From Euzebya rosea (GTDB lineage: Bacteria; Actinomycetota; Nitriliruptoria; Euzebyales; Euzebyaceae), in contig NZ_PGDQ01000005.1 of the NCBI RefSeq assembly GCF_003073135.1, positions 372,001 through 436,000 on the forward strand: DNA of 64,000 bases, in the 5' to 3' direction. Under the pieces are notes generated by a model. That model had not been told where the DNA came from. It did no database searches and worked only from the letters and a program-made list of their open reading frames with translations. The translations under genes were made by a program, and so were the position numbers. Of this stretch, positions 8,347 through 17,713 are shown in pieces. Every line of letters begins with the position of its first letter. The first letter of the stretch is position 1.

Positions 8347-9287
8347 CAGTACTGGATCCTCGGGTCGACGACGGCGTACAGCAGGTCCACCAGCAGGTTG
8401 ACGAGGAGGAAGAAGCCGGCGAACAACATCACGGCCCCCTGCAGGACGGGGTAGTCACGGTCCTGCACCGCGTCCAGCGCCAGCTGGCCCAGCCCGGGCC
8501 AGGCGAAGACCGCCTCGACGACGACGACCCCCGACAGCAGGTAGGCCAGCTGCAGTCCGGTGACGGTGATGACGGGGACCAGCGCGTTGGGCAGGACGTG
8601 CTCGCGGATGATCCGTCGCTCCGACAGCCCCTTTGACTGGGCGGTCCGCACGAAGTCCTCGCCCAGCGACTCCAGCACCGAGGACCGGACGAAGCGGGTC
8701 AGCACCGCCCCCGACACCACCCCGACGGTGACGCCGGGCAGGATCAGCCGCGTGGCCCAGGCCAACGGGTCCTCGGTGATCCCGACGTAGCCCGACGCGG
8801 GCAGCCAGCCCAGCGTCAACGAGAACAGCAGGATCAGCAGGATGCCCATCCAGAAGTCCGGCACGGAGATGCCGAACTGGCTGATCGCCGTGGCGATCGT
8901 GTCGGTCCGCGACCCCTGGCGGATCGCCGACAGCACGCCCAGCGGCAGGGCGATCAGCAGCGCCACGACGACGGCGGCGCCGGCGAGCGACAGGGTGGCG
9001 GGCAGCCGTTCGGTGACCATCGACAGGACCGTCTGCCCCGACCGGAACGACACGCCGAAGTCACCCTGGAGCACCCCGCCCAGCCACGTCACGTACTGCT
9101 GGAGCAGGGGCTGGTCCAGCCCGGCGCGGCTGCGCAGGGCGTCGTAGGTCTCCTGGTCGAACCGGGTGCCCAGCGCCAGGCGCACGGGGTCGCCAGGCAC
9201 CAGGTGGATGATGGCGAACACCAGCACGCTGACGCCGAGCAGGACGCCGAGCGCCTGCAGCGTCCGCCGGAGCAGGTAGGCCCCCAC
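8346..9287 (-). CDS. Peptide-type ABC transporter permease (DppB-like)
   Basis: A 313-aa permease with the DppB N-terminal signature (LRRTLQALGVLLGVSVLVF, then HLVPGDPV) and six membrane segments. The coupling loop is LGEDFVRTAQSKGLSERRI. It directly follows the binding-protein gene (3 bp gap) and overlaps the next permease by one base, so the order is binding protein, DppB, DppC, DppD, DppF. The substrate class is peptides, nickel or similar, and cannot be narrowed from sequence. Confidence 0.9.
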   Translation of the reverse strand: MGAYLLRRTLQALGVLLGVSVLVFAIIHLVPGDPVRLALGTRFDQETYDALRSRAGLDQPLLQQYVTWLGGVLQGDFGVSFRSGQTVLSMVTERLPATLSLAGAAVVVALLIALPLGVLSAIRQGSRTDTIATAISQFGISVPDFWMGILLILLFSLTLGWLPASGYVGITEDPLAWATRLILPGVTVGVVSGAVLTRFVRSSVLESLGEDFVRTAQSKGLSERRIIREHVLPNALVPVITVTGLQLAYLLSGVVVVEAVFAWPGLGQLALDAVQDRDYPVLQGAVMLFAGFFLLVNLLVDLLYAVVDPRIQY

Positions 9288-9290
9288 GGG

Positions 9291-10937
9291 TCAGCCGTTC
9301 AGGCTGACGGTCTCGAAGTTGATCGCTCGGTCGCTGCGGATGGTGTAGCCCTCGACGTCGGGGGACCAGGCCTGCACGACGTCGGGGTTGTAGAGGTACC
9401 AGTAGCTGCCGTCGTCGACGATCATCTCCACGGCGTCGTTGTAGAGGTCCCGGCGGGCGTCCTCGTCGGTCTCCACGGCGGCCTGTGTCAGCAGCGCGTC
9501 GACCTCCTCGTTGCAGTAGCCCTGGTAGTTGTTGGAGCCCTCGCACAGGTGCTGGGAGTGGTAGAAGCCGAACGGGTCGAGGTTCCCGAGCCAGCCCAGC
9601 ATGAACGCGTCGTAGTCACCCTGTCCCTGCCGGTCCAGCCACGTGGCGAACGTCTCGGTCTGGATCTCCACGTCGATGCCGACCTCGCCGAGCTGGCTGG
9701 CGATCACCTCGGCGGCGGTCACCGTCTGGGGGAACTCGTCGGTGACCATCAGGCCCATCGACAGGTCCGCCACGCCGGCCTCGTCCAGCAGCTCGCGGGC
9801 ACGCTCGGGATCGTGGGTCCACGGGGCGTGGTCGGAGGCCCAGAAGCTGTCGGCGGGGATGGCGGTCTGGTTGGCCGTGCCGGCCCCGAACGTGGCGGCC
9901 TGGGTGATGGCGTCACGGTCGATGGCGAGCGCCAGCGCCTCGCGGACGAGCGGGTCACCGAAGGGCTCCCGGTCGAAGTTGGCGGTCCAGTACCAGTAGT
10001 CGTTGGACGGGACGGTCTCCAGCACCACGTCGTCGTTGCCCGACAGGCTCTCGATCTGCTGCGGCGGGACGTTGTCGGTCCAGTGCACCCCGCCGGTCTG
10101 CAGCTCCGTCAGCGCGGTCGTGGGCTCGGAGATCCACCTGAACTCCACGGTGTCCAGCGACGGGGCCTCGCCCCAGTAATCGGGGTTCGCGCGCAGGGTC
10201 AGCCCCGACGGGCTCGAGCCCTCGAGGGCGAAGGGGCCGGTCCCGACGGCCTCGGTCGCCAGGTCGTAGTCCTCCGCGGCACCCTCCGGCAGGATCGCCA
10301 TGCCCTTGAACCCGCCGATGTTGGCCAGCAGGTTCGGGGTCGGCTCGGTCAGGGTGATCACGACCGTCCGTGGGTCGGCCGCCTCGACGGACTCGACCGT
10401 GCCGAAGCGGAAGGCGTTGGCCAGCTGCTCGTCGATGATCCGGTTGTAGGAGTACACGACGTCGGCGGCGTCGAAGGTCGACCCGTCGTGGAAGACCACG
10501 CCCTCGGCGAGGGTGAACGTCCAGGTCAGGTTGTCCTCGCTGACCTCCCAGTCGGTGGCAAGCGACGACTCCATCTCCAGGGTGTCGGCGTTGGGGACGA
10601 CGAGGGTGTCGTAGACGTTCTCCAGCACCTGGAAGCTCGGGTAGGCGGTCGTGACGTGCGGGTCCAGCTGGTCGGGCTGCTGGCCGATCGCGGCGACGAA
10701 GGTGCCACCCCCACCCGTGGACGCGTCACCGTCGTCCGCGCCACCGTCGTCCGCGTCGTCCTCGGCGGCCCAGGGGTCGACGGTGTCCGACCCCGCCTCC
10801 GGCGTGTCGGTGGCGTCGGCCAGCGGCTCCTCCAGGCCCTCGCCCTCGACCGACTCGCCTCCTCCGGAACAGCCTGCGGCCAGCAGCATCACCACCCCGA
10901 GCAGCGAGACGATCAAGCGCAACGACGGACGGGTCAT
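9291..10937 (-). CDS. Solute-binding lipoprotein of ABC importer (SBP family 5)
   Basis: A 548-aa extracellular binding protein. It begins with a lipoprotein signal (MTRPSLRLIVSLLGVVMLL, lipobox LAAGC, lipidated Cys at residue 23), then an acidic Asp/Glu/Gly-rich linker to about residue 75. The family 5 domain follows with PDQLDPH near its start and WTFTLAEGVVFHDG, the usual signature of peptide-binding proteins. It is first in the importer operon. The promoter probably lies in the 150-bp gap shared with the divergent engB. No ligand can be assigned. Confidence 0.9.
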   Translation of the reverse strand: MTRPSLRLIVSLLGVVMLLAAGCSGGGESVEGEGLEEPLADATDTPEAGSDTVDPWAAEDDADDGGADDGDASTGGGGTFVAAIGQQPDQLDPHVTTAYPSFQVLENVYDTLVVPNADTLEMESSLATDWEVSEDNLTWTFTLAEGVVFHDGSTFDAADVVYSYNRIIDEQLANAFRFGTVESVEAADPRTVVITLTEPTPNLLANIGGFKGMAILPEGAAEDYDLATEAVGTGPFALEGSSPSGLTLRANPDYWGEAPSLDTVEFRWISEPTTALTELQTGGVHWTDNVPPQQIESLSGNDDVVLETVPSNDYWYWTANFDREPFGDPLVREALALAIDRDAITQAATFGAGTANQTAIPADSFWASDHAPWTHDPERARELLDEAGVADLSMGLMVTDEFPQTVTAAEVIASQLGEVGIDVEIQTETFATWLDRQGQGDYDAFMLGWLGNLDPFGFYHSQHLCEGSNNYQGYCNEEVDALLTQAAVETDEDARRDLYNDAVEMIVDDGSYWYLYNPDVVQAWSPDVEGYTIRSDRAINFETVSLNG

Positions 10938-11087
10938 CGTGGGTGCCTCCCAACGGCGTGACGGACGGGGATGGGTGACACACCCCCTTCGGCATCGCCT
11001 ACCCCGCCGTCCCGCTCCCCAAACAGGGTCGGGTCACCGATCGACGGTCAGGTCCCGATCCGTCGCCGGGATGGCAGCATGGGGAGG

Positions 11088-11678
11088 ATGGCCCGCCCCC
11101 TTCCGATGCAGTTCGTCATGTCCGCCCCTCGCCACGAGGACCTGCCCGACGTGCGCGCCGAGGTCGCCGTGCTCGGCCGCTCCAACGTGGGCAAGTCCAG
11201 CCTGATCAACGCGGTGGCCAAGCGGAAGGGGCTGGCGAAGGTCTCCTCGACCCCCGGACGCACCCGCCTGCTGAACGCCTTCGCGGTCACCGACGACACC
11301 CAGATCGTCGACTGCCCCGGCTACGGCTACGCGCAGGCCTCCAGGACCTCGCGGGACGAGTGGATGCGGATGGTGGAGGACTACCTGATCGACCGCGAAC
11401 CGCTCGTGGACCTGCTGCTGCTGGTCGATGGGGCCGTCGGGCCGACCAAGCTCGACATCGGCGTCATCGCGGAGATGCGCGAGGCCAACGTGCCCCTGAC
11501 CGTCGTCGCTACCAAGCTCGACAAGGTCAAGCCGTCGATCCGCGGCCGGCGTCGGCGCGAGGTCGCGACGGCCTGCGAGGTCGCGTCCGACGAGGTCCTC
11601 TGGGTGAGCGCCGTCAAGGGCGATGGCCTCGGCGAGCTGCGCAACCACATCACCGACATGCTGGCCGTCACCGTCTGA
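11088..11678 (+). CDS. engB: EngB/YsxC ribosome-biogenesis GTPase
   Basis: A 196-aa GTP-binding protein of the TrmE-Era-EngA-YihA group, needed for late assembly of the large ribosomal subunit. G1 is GRSNVGKSS (about residue 31), G2 is in the STPGRTR loop, G3 is DCPGYGYAQ, G4 is TKLDK and G5 is VSAVKG, all in normal order and spacing. The start is uncertain: a GGGGAGG tract abuts the ATG at 11088, so ATGs at 11079, 11106 or 11118 are possible. It is divergent from the ABC operon and followed by a stem-loop at 11695-11720. Confidence 0.92.
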   Translation: MARPLPMQFVMSAPRHEDLPDVRAEVAVLGRSNVGKSSLINAVAKRKGLAKVSSTPGRTRLLNAFAVTDDTQIVDCPGYGYAQASRTSRDEWMRMVEDYLIDREPLVDLLLLVDGAVGPTKLDIGVIAEMREANVPLTVVATKLDKVKPSIRGRRRREVATACEVASDEVLWVSAVKGDGLGELRNHITDMLAVTV

Positions 11679-11694
11679 TCCCCGCGGCGCGGCT

Positions 11695-11830
11695 GTTGGA
11701 TGGAATCGACCCCATCCAACGGGGATCGAACGGTCGTCTGGGGACGATTCCATCCGTCCGACCCCGCCTGTTCCGGCGTTTCGGCCATGGACCGGGGTGG
11801 ATTCCATCCGCCGGTGGGGGCGATTCCATC
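11695..11830. repeat. Stem-loop plus four copies of a gattccatc motif downstream of engB
   Basis: A perfect 9-bp inverted repeat (gttggatgg at 11695-11703 and ccatccaac at 11712-11720, 8-base loop) lies 17 bp past the engB stop and could terminate it. The core gattccatc recurs at 11746-11754, 11800-11808 and 11822-11830, and in reverse orientation (gatggaatc) at 11699-11707. The spacing is irregular, so this is not a CRISPR array. It fills most of the 212-bp gap between two convergent genes. Confidence 0.75.
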
Positions 11831-11890
11831 GGTCGGGTGTCGGTTGGGGCCGGGGTCGGCGCCGAGACGTCGCACGCCCCCGGGGCAGGC

Positions 11891-13300
11891 TCAGTCCTCG
11901 GCCAGGATCGCGGCCCAGTCGCCCACCTCGGCCCAGCCGGCGGTGGCCCGCAGGTCTCGGGTCTCCAGGACCGCAGGGAAGTCGTCGAGGGTCGTCAGCC
12001 GGTAGGCGCTGGCCCGGCTGCCGGAGAGGTTGGTGCCGCTCTCCGGCTGGTCGGCAGCTGCAGTGGGTGCGGTCATCAACGTGTCCAGCGCCGCCGCGCG
12101 GGTCGACTCCTCCGGTGCGAGGTACCGGTCGAACCAGGCGGTCGTGTACACGGTCGCCATGCGGGTGCCGTAGGTCGTGGCCGGCAGGGCGTACGGCATG
12201 TCGCACCACTCCAGGTGGGTGCCGCCGCGGACCGTGATCGAGTAGGCGTCCAGCCCTGCCGTGGCCCAGGCGTCGAACGGGCCGAGGTTGGCGTCGGGGT
12301 CGGGCGAGCTGTACTGCGGGGTGGTGCTGAAGAAGTAGCCGTCGGCGTTCTGGTCCATGCCGGGGACCACCGGGGTGACGCCGCCGGGAAGTCCGTCCCA
12401 GCCGACCACGGCGCGGATGGGGTAGCTGCGTCCGTTGCACAGCTCGGCGAGGGTCGTCCACACGGTGCCCTCGTCGGAGCACTGCTGGACAGTCCCCACA
12501 CCGGTCCCGCCGAGGGAGTGGCCGGCCAGGCCGATGTTCTCGGCGTCGAGCAGGGCGTGGAGCGGGTTCACGTCGTCCAGCTGCTCGACCCCGTCGGCGG
12601 CCTCGCGGGCGGCCGCGGCGTCCTCCTCGGTCCACGTCGGCGGCACGTAGGGGGCCTCGGGGGTGGAGAGGAAGAACTCCAGCGCGTCGACGGTGGCCTC
12701 CACGAAGTTGGCCGACTGCTGGAACGGCACTCCGTCGAACGTCGGCATCGGGCTGCCGGGCGCGTGGCCCACGCCCTCGGAGCGGCCCTGTCCCTGCGCG
12801 TCCCAGGTCAGGACGAGGTAGCCGTGGCGGGCCAGGTCACGGGCGGCCCAGAAGTACATCGCCTCGTAGCCCTGGATGGACCCGGAGGTGATGACGACGC
12901 CTGGCCGACGGCCGGGGGCGTCGACGGGGGCCCACACGTGGCCGGTCAGCTTCGCGCCGGTGCGGGCGGTGAAGGCGACCTCCATGGACGCGACGTCGTA
13001 GTAGTAGCGGGGGTCGCCGGCCGAGCCGCCCGGCACGTACCGCGCGCCACCGGTGTAGAGCCGGCCGGCCCGCAGGTCGTTGGCCGCCTGTCCGGCGTCG
13101 GCCATCCAGCTGTCGACCCCGGCACCCACGAAGGCTTCCCCGTAGGCCGGGTCGGTCAGCTGGGCGGGCTGGCGGCCGTTGCCCCGCGCCATGCTGTCCA
13201 GGTCGTGGTCCCGGTAGTCGGGATCGGTGTAGTCCTCGGCGAGCGCGGCGGTGGGGACCAGCAGCAGGACGGCGACGACGGCGGCAAGGATTCGGGACAC
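11891..13300 (-). CDS. Secreted alpha/beta hydrolase
   Basis: A 469-aa protein with a clear Sec signal peptide (hydrophobic 4-18, cleavage after ALA about residue 21). The alpha/beta hydrolase nucleophile elbow is GHSLGG (about residue 267). The oxyanion region is ITSGSIQGYEAMYFWAARD, with TWDAQGQGRSEG resembling bacterial esterases and BAAT/dienelactone-type hydrolases. A C-terminal His in GGTHLEWC could be the catalytic histidine. Cys residues near 286, 312 and 378 may form disulfides outside the cell. The substrate is unknown; esterase or lipase activity is the safest guess. Confidence 0.8.
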   Translation of the reverse strand: MSRILAAVVAVLLLVPTAALAEDYTDPDYRDHDLDSMARGNGRQPAQLTDPAYGEAFVGAGVDSWMADAGQAANDLRAGRLYTGGARYVPGGSAGDPRYYYDVASMEVAFTARTGAKLTGHVWAPVDAPGRRPGVVITSGSIQGYEAMYFWAARDLARHGYLVLTWDAQGQGRSEGVGHAPGSPMPTFDGVPFQQSANFVEATVDALEFFLSTPEAPYVPPTWTEEDAAAAREAADGVEQLDDVNPLHALLDAENIGLAGHSLGGTGVGTVQQCSDEGTVWTTLAELCNGRSYPIRAVVGWDGLPGGVTPVVPGMDQNADGYFFSTTPQYSSPDPDANLGPFDAWATAGLDAYSITVRGGTHLEWCDMPYALPATTYGTRMATVYTTAWFDRYLAPEESTRAAALDTLMTAPTAAADQPESGTNLSGSRASAYRLTTLDDFPAVLETRDLRATAGWAEVGDWAAILAED

Positions 13301-13397
13301 GATCGGCTCCGGTCGTGAAAGTGGGTCGGCTTCTCCACTCTTGGTTCGACACGGATGGTTCCGTCACCTGCCGCCGGGCTGGTGTTTCCGAACGCCG

Positions 13398-14678
13398 TCA
13401 GCCAGCGATCCGCGCGATCGTGTGGATGACGAAGCCGGCCAGGCCACCCACGACGGTGCCGTTGATGCGGATCCACTGCAGGTCGCGGCCGAGCAGCAGC
13501 TCGAGCCGGTCGGCGGTCTCGGCGGTGTTCCAGCTGGACACGGTGTTGCTGACCAGCCCCGAGATCTCGGTGGAGAACTGCTCGACGGCACCGCGCCCGG
13601 TCCGCTCGACGAGGTCGTTGACGGCCCGGTTCGTCGCCGGATCGTCCTGCAGCCGCTGACCGCCCTGGACGATCAGCTCCTGCATGCGCTGGCGCAGGCG
13701 CGAGGTGTCGTCGAACGCCTGCTCGCGCAGCTGGGACTTGATCGCACCCCAGACCGCGGCGATCCAGCGGCGCAGTTCGGGGTTGTCCAGCAGCTGCATC
13801 TTGAACTCGTTGGCGCGCAGCACGACGTCGGGGTCGTCCTCGAGCGATCGGGTGAAGCGCTCGATGCCCTTGTGGATCTCCTCGCGCAGGCCACCGGGGC
13901 CGCCCGGTGTGGCGGCGTCGCTGATCAGGTTGCGCACCCCGTCGAAGAGGCGGTTGAACAGGGCGTCGTCGACGGGTTCGGGCAGCCACCACGGCGACTC
14001 GGTGGTGAACCGCTCGCGCATCGTGTGCTGGTTGCTGACGAGGAACCCGTCGAGCAGGGCCAGCAGCTCGTCCAGCAGCTGCTCGTGATGGCCCTCGGTG
14101 GTCAGCAGCCGCATGCCGGTGGCGGCGAGGGGCCCGGCGTCGGTGGCCTCGACCCGCCGGCGGACCTGCTGCTCGATGAGGGTGATGACGTCGTCGTCGC
14201 CGCTGCTCTCGGCCAGGCGGTCGATCATGCCGGCCGCGTGTGCCGCGGCCCGGTCGGCGTTGGCCGGGTCGGCCAGCCATGCCCCGGCCCGGCTCGCGAC
14301 GTCGAGCTCGGCCAGCCGCGGACCGACGACGTCCGGGGTCAGGAAGTTCTCCTGGATGAACTGGCCGAGGGTGACGCCGAACTGGTCCTTGCGGGACGCC
14401 ACGACCGCGGTGTGGGGGATGGGCAGCCCAAGCGGATGGCGGAAGATCGCGGTGACGGCGAACCAGTCGGCGAGGGCTCCCACCATGGCCGCCTCGAAGG
14501 TGGCGATGGCGTAGCCCGCCACGCCGACGTCGTCGGTGAGCAGCAGCAGGGCCACCCAGACGAGTGCGACGCCGACCAGCAATCCGGTGGCGCGGGTCTT
14601 CATCCGCTTGAGGTCGGCGCGGCGTTCTGCTTCGGACTCGACGGGCGGCAGCGAGGTCGGCGGGGTGGTCGTGGTCAC
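13398..14678 (-). CDS. DUF445 family membrane protein (YjiN-like)
   Basis: A 426-aa protein of the DUF445 family. It has two N-terminal hydrophobic segments (about 30-48 and 53-70) around the conserved block FEAAMVGALADWFAVTAIFRHPLGLPIPHTA. A long alpha-helical cytoplasmic region follows, and a final hydrophobic segment (GTVVGGLAGFVIHTI) ends the protein. The function of the family is not established. It stands in a run of leftward genes but is separated from the hydrolase by 97 bp. Confidence 0.85.
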   Translation of the reverse strand: MTTTTPPTSLPPVESEAERRADLKRMKTRATGLLVGVALVWVALLLLTDDVGVAGYAIATFEAAMVGALADWFAVTAIFRHPLGLPIPHTAVVASRKDQFGVTLGQFIQENFLTPDVVGPRLAELDVASRAGAWLADPANADRAAAHAAGMIDRLAESSGDDDVITLIEQQVRRRVEATDAGPLAATGMRLLTTEGHHEQLLDELLALLDGFLVSNQHTMRERFTTESPWWLPEPVDDALFNRLFDGVRNLISDAATPGGPGGLREEIHKGIERFTRSLEDDPDVVLRANEFKMQLLDNPELRRWIAAVWGAIKSQLREQAFDDTSRLRQRMQELIVQGGQRLQDDPATNRAVNDLVERTGRGAVEQFSTEISGLVSNTVSSWNTAETADRLELLLGRDLQWIRINGTVVGGLAGFVIHTIARIAG

Positions 14679-14708
14679 GCGCCGCAGTATGGCCTCGCCG
14701 GCTGGGGA

Positions 14709-15197
14709 CTACCCATCCTGCTCGGCGAACGCCCGGCGAACGGCGGCCAGTCGGTGGCGTTGGACGGTTGCCAGCTGCTCCTCGCCGGAGGTAATCAGCC
14801 ACTCCAGGTCGAGGGCTTCCAGCGCCGGATGCGACCCGCGGATCTCCGCCAGCGCCAGCCACAGCCGCTGCTTGCCGTGCACGCCGATGGACAGGGTCTC
14901 CAGCTCCAGCAGGTCGCGCACGCCGTCGTCGCGGAGCGCCTCGCCCTTCAGCTTGAGCTGCGCCATGCGTTCGCCGACCCACCCGACGGTCTGGCGGAGG
15001 ACGCTGCGGGAGATCCCCAGCTCGCCCATCAGCTCCTCCAGCTGGGCGCGGTGCGACTCGATCCCGGCGAGCAGCTCGGCGAGCTCGTCGTCGCCACGGC
15101 CCTCGTCCAGGCGTCGGCGCAGCAGGTCGGTCGCGCCGGCGGCACCGCCCAGGTGGTCGTTGAGGTACTCGGCGAGCGAATCGATGTCCAGCGGCAT
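14709..15197 (-). CDS. Conserved hypothetical helical protein
   Basis: A 162-aa protein, predicted mostly alpha-helical, with no signal peptide or membrane segment. It starts at the ATG at 15197, preceded by AAGGAG at good spacing; longer open sequence upstream is Arg/Pro-rich and not protein-like. Charged heptad-like stretches such as LLAGIESHRAQLEELMGEL suggest coiled coils. I do not recognise the family. It lies between the DUF445 gene (30 bp) and a HAD phosphatase (95 bp) in the same direction. Confidence 0.7.
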   Translation of the reverse strand: MPLDIDSLAEYLNDHLGGAAGATDLLRRRLDEGRGDDELAELLAGIESHRAQLEELMGELGISRSVLRQTVGWVGERMAQLKLKGEALRDDGVRDLLELETLSIGVHGKQRLWLALAEIRGSHPALEALDLEWLITSGEEQLATVQRHRLAAVRRAFAEQDG

Positions 15198-15292
15198 GGC
15201 GGTCTCCTTGGTGAGGGGCGTCTGGCTCGGGCAGGGTGGTGGCTGGAGGGTGGTGCTGGCTGGAGGAGGAGGGGCGGCTGCAGGGGAGGCGG

Positions 15293-15970
15293 TCAGAGCA
15301 CGCCGAGGCAGTCGGCGGGGTCGTCCAGCACCATCGAGGCTCCGGCCCCGCGGAGGGCGTCGTCGCCGAACCCGCCGGTGCGCACCGCCACGAACGACAG
15401 CCCGGCCGCACGGGCGGCATGGCCGTCCCACGGGGCGTCGCCGAGCATGCGGACGTGGCTGGGGTCGGCGTCCAGCTGGGCGGCTGCGGCGTGCATGACG
15501 CTGCTGTCGGGCTTGCCGCCCGGCAGGTCGTCGGCGTCGGTGACGGCGATGTCGGGGTTGCCGAGCGCCGCCATCAGGGCTTCGCGCTCCTCGCTGCCGG
15601 CCGCGGTGGCCACGACGTGCGGCACGCCCCGGTCGTCGAGGTCGCGCAGCAGGTCCAGGGCCCCTCGGGTCGGATGGAGGCCATCCTCGGCCGCGGCGAG
15701 GAACCGCTCGCGGTGACCACGGCTCAACCGTTGCCGTACCTCCTCGTCCGGCACCTCGCCGAGCAGCCGACGGATCAGCCAGTCGCCCGGCAGGCCGATG
15801 CAGGCGTGGATGCGCCAGTCGGGCACCGGGTGGTCGAGGTCCTCCGCGAACGCCGCGGACCAGGTGCGCACGTGCAGGTAGACCGTGTCGACCAGCGTGC
15901 CGTCGAGGTCCAGGAGGACGGCGTCGGGCGCGGCCTGGTCGGTGGGTTCGGAGTCGGGTCGGGAAGGCAC
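15293..15970 (-). CDS. HAD-superfamily phosphatase (phosphoglycolate phosphatase-like)
   Basis: A 225-aa hydrolase. Motif I is LLDLDGTLVDT, with nucleophile and acid/base aspartates near residues 18 and 20. Motif II is the Thr of VVATAAG, motif III is the Lys of GGKPDSS, and motif IV is LGDAPWDG. The alpha-helical cap between motifs I and II is of the subclass I type seen in beta-phosphoglucomutase and Gph. The GTG at 15970 is chosen as the nearest start to conserved sequence. The substrate is unknown. Confidence 0.85.
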   Translation of the reverse strand: MPSRPDSEPTDQAAPDAVLLDLDGTLVDTVYLHVRTWSAAFAEDLDHPVPDWRIHACIGLPGDWLIRRLLGEVPDEEVRQRLSRGHRERFLAAAEDGLHPTRGALDLLRDLDDRGVPHVVATAAGSEEREALMAALGNPDIAVTDADDLPGGKPDSSVMHAAAAQLDADPSHVRMLGDAPWDGHAARAAGLSFVAVRTGGFGDDALRGAGASMVLDDPADCLGVL

Positions 15971-16022
15971 GGTGAACGGGTTCCCCCGACGGCCCGGCCC
16001 CACACCTGTCCGGCCGGGGCGG

Positions 16023-16481
16023 TCAGCCGAGGAGGGCCTGGCTGTAGGCGACGGTGGCGATCGCGACGGGCCTGTCGGGGTCGGGGGTGTCGACGTGCAG
16101 GTCACAGGTCATGGTGATCTGGGTCCGGCCGAGCTTGCGCAGGTGGGCCAGGACGATCAGCGTGCCGATGGCGGGCCGGCGCAGGAACTCCACCGACAGG
16201 TGGCTGGTCACCGCCAGGGCGGCATCGCCGAGGTGGCCCAGGACCAGCGCGTACGCGGCCTGGTCGACCGCCTCCATGAGCAGGGGGCCGCGCATGGTCC
16301 CGCCGGGCCGCTCGTCGAGCTCGGTGGCGACCCGCTCGAAGCGGCAGTACCCCGGCCGCAGCTCCGTCAGGCCGTCGGCGTAGGACCGTCCTGCCCGTGG
16401 CCACACACGGGTGACGTAGTCGACGACCCCCTCCCTGGACAGGCGGAGGGACTGGGCGCTGGGTGGGCTGGTGTCGGCCAT
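16023..16481 (-). CDS. PaaI-type hotdog thioesterase
   Basis: A 152-aa hotdog-fold protein, likely an acyl-CoA thioesterase. The central helix region is GGTMRGPLLMEAVDQAAYALV, followed by beta strands VTSHLSVEFLRRP and LHVDTPDPDRPVAIATVAY. Asp within MEAVDQ is the probable catalytic carboxylate of the family. The start at 16481 is favoured; an upstream ATG at 16505 is possible. It is divergent from glgM, with 71 bp between the two starts. Confidence 0.75.
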   Translation of the reverse strand: MADTSPPSAQSLRLSREGVVDYVTRVWPRAGRSYADGLTELRPGYCRFERVATELDERPGGTMRGPLLMEAVDQAAYALVLGHLGDAALAVTSHLSVEFLRRPAIGTLIVLAHLRKLGRTQITMTCDLHVDTPDPDRPVAIATVAYSQALLG

Positions 16482-16552
16482 GGTCGGCAGTGTCGCCCAG
16501 GACATGTCCGCCGCTCGAACATCTGCCTCGTGCGTGGCGTACGGTGACACCG

Positions 16553-17713
16553 ATGCGCGTCGCGATGCTGACCAGGGAATGGCCGCCGGACATCTACGGC
16601 GGGGCCGGTGTGCACGTGGACTTCCTGGCCCGCGAGCTCCGGGCGCTGGTCGACGTCGACGTGCACTGCTTCGGGGCCGCGCGTGACGACGCCACGGCCC
16701 ACACCCCGGCGGTGCAGCTGGCCGACGCCAACGCGACGCTCCAGACCCTGTCGGTCGACCTCAGCATGGCGGCTGCCGTCGAGAGGGCCGAGCTGGTCCA
16801 CAGCCACACCTGGTACGCCAACATGGGGGGCCACATCGCCAAGCTGCTCCACGACATCCCCCACGTCGTCACCGCCCACTCGCTGGAACCGCGACGCCCG
16901 TGGAAGGCCGAGCAGCTCGGGGGCGGCTACGCGGTGTCGTCATGGGCGGAGAAGACCGCCTACGAGGGCGCCGACGCCGTCATCGCCGTCAGCGACGGCA
17001 TGCGGGCCGACATCCTCGACGCCTACCCGGCGCTGGACCCCGACCGCCTGCACGTCGTCCGCAACGGCATCGACACCGAGCTGTACCAGCCCGACCACGA
17101 CACCGACGTGCTGGACCGGCTGGGCATCGACCCCGACCGGCCCTCGGTGATCTTCGTTGGTCGCATCACCCGCCAGAAGGGCGTGCCGCACCTGCTTGCC
17201 GCCGCACACCAGTTCCACCCCGACGCCCAGCTGATCCTCTGCGCCGGCGCCCCCGACACCGAGGAGCTCGGCGAGCTGACACGGGCGGAGGTCGAGGCGC
17301 TCCGGGCCGAGCGGGACGGCGTGCACTGGATCCACGAGATGTTGCCGCGCCCCGACATCGTGCAGCTGCTGACCCACGCGACGGTGTTCGTCTGCCCGTC
17401 GGTCTACGAGCCGCTCGGCATCGTCAACCTCGAGGCGATGGCCTGCGGCACCGCCGTGGTGGCCAGCGCCGTGGGTGGCATCCCCGAGGTCGTCGACGAC
17501 GGCGAGACCGGGATCCTCGTCCCCTACGACGAGACGCGGCCCGGCACCTTCGAGCAGCGCATCGCCGACGGCGTCAACGAGCTGCTGACCGACCCCGACC
17601 GCGCCACGGCCATGGGCGAGCTCGGCCGCCAGCGTGTCGTCGCCGACTTCGGCTGGGACACCGTGGCCGAGGCCACGGTGGCGGTCTACCGGGCGGCGCT
17701 CGGCACCGGCTGA
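16553..17713 (+). CDS. glgM: GlgM/GlgA-type glycosyltransferase of glycogen synthesis (GT4)
   Basis: A 386-aa GT-B enzyme. It resembles mycobacterial Rv1212c from end to end, including the start MRVAMLTREWPPDIYGGAGV, HSHTWYANMGGH, VTAHSLEPRRPWK, FVGRITRQKG and the donor-site block PSVYEPLGIVNLEAMACGT. In mycobacteria this enzyme uses ADP-glucose to make maltose-1-phosphate or extend glucan, feeding glycogen and methylglucose polysaccharide. Its last 28 bp overlap the convergent MFS gene. No other glycogen gene is next to it. Confidence 0.9.
   Translation: MRVAMLTREWPPDIYGGAGVHVDFLARELRALVDVDVHCFGAARDDATAHTPAVQLADANATLQTLSVDLSMAAAVERAELVHSHTWYANMGGHIAKLLHDIPHVVTAHSLEPRRPWKAEQLGGGYAVSSWAEKTAYEGADAVIAVSDGMRADILDAYPALDPDRLHVVRNGIDTELYQPDHDTDVLDRLGIDPDRPSVIFVGRITRQKGVPHLLAAAHQFHPDAQLILCAGAPDTEELGELTRAEVEALRAERDGVHWIHEMLPRPDIVQLLTHATVFVCPSVYEPLGIVNLEAMACGTAVVASAVGGIPEVVDDGETGILVPYDETRPGTFEQRIADGVNELLTDPDRATAMGELGRQRVVADFGWDTVAEATVAVYRAALGTG

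Noticed and set aside
11695-11830. CRISPR-like repetition downstream of engB
   Set aside because: Repeats are only 9-10 bp, in mixed orientation and irregularly spaced; no cas genes are nearby.
11034-12635. A 533-codon open frame antisense to engB and running on into the hydrolase gene in another frame
   Set aside because: It crosses the intergenic repeats and has no domain; both overlapped genes are solid.
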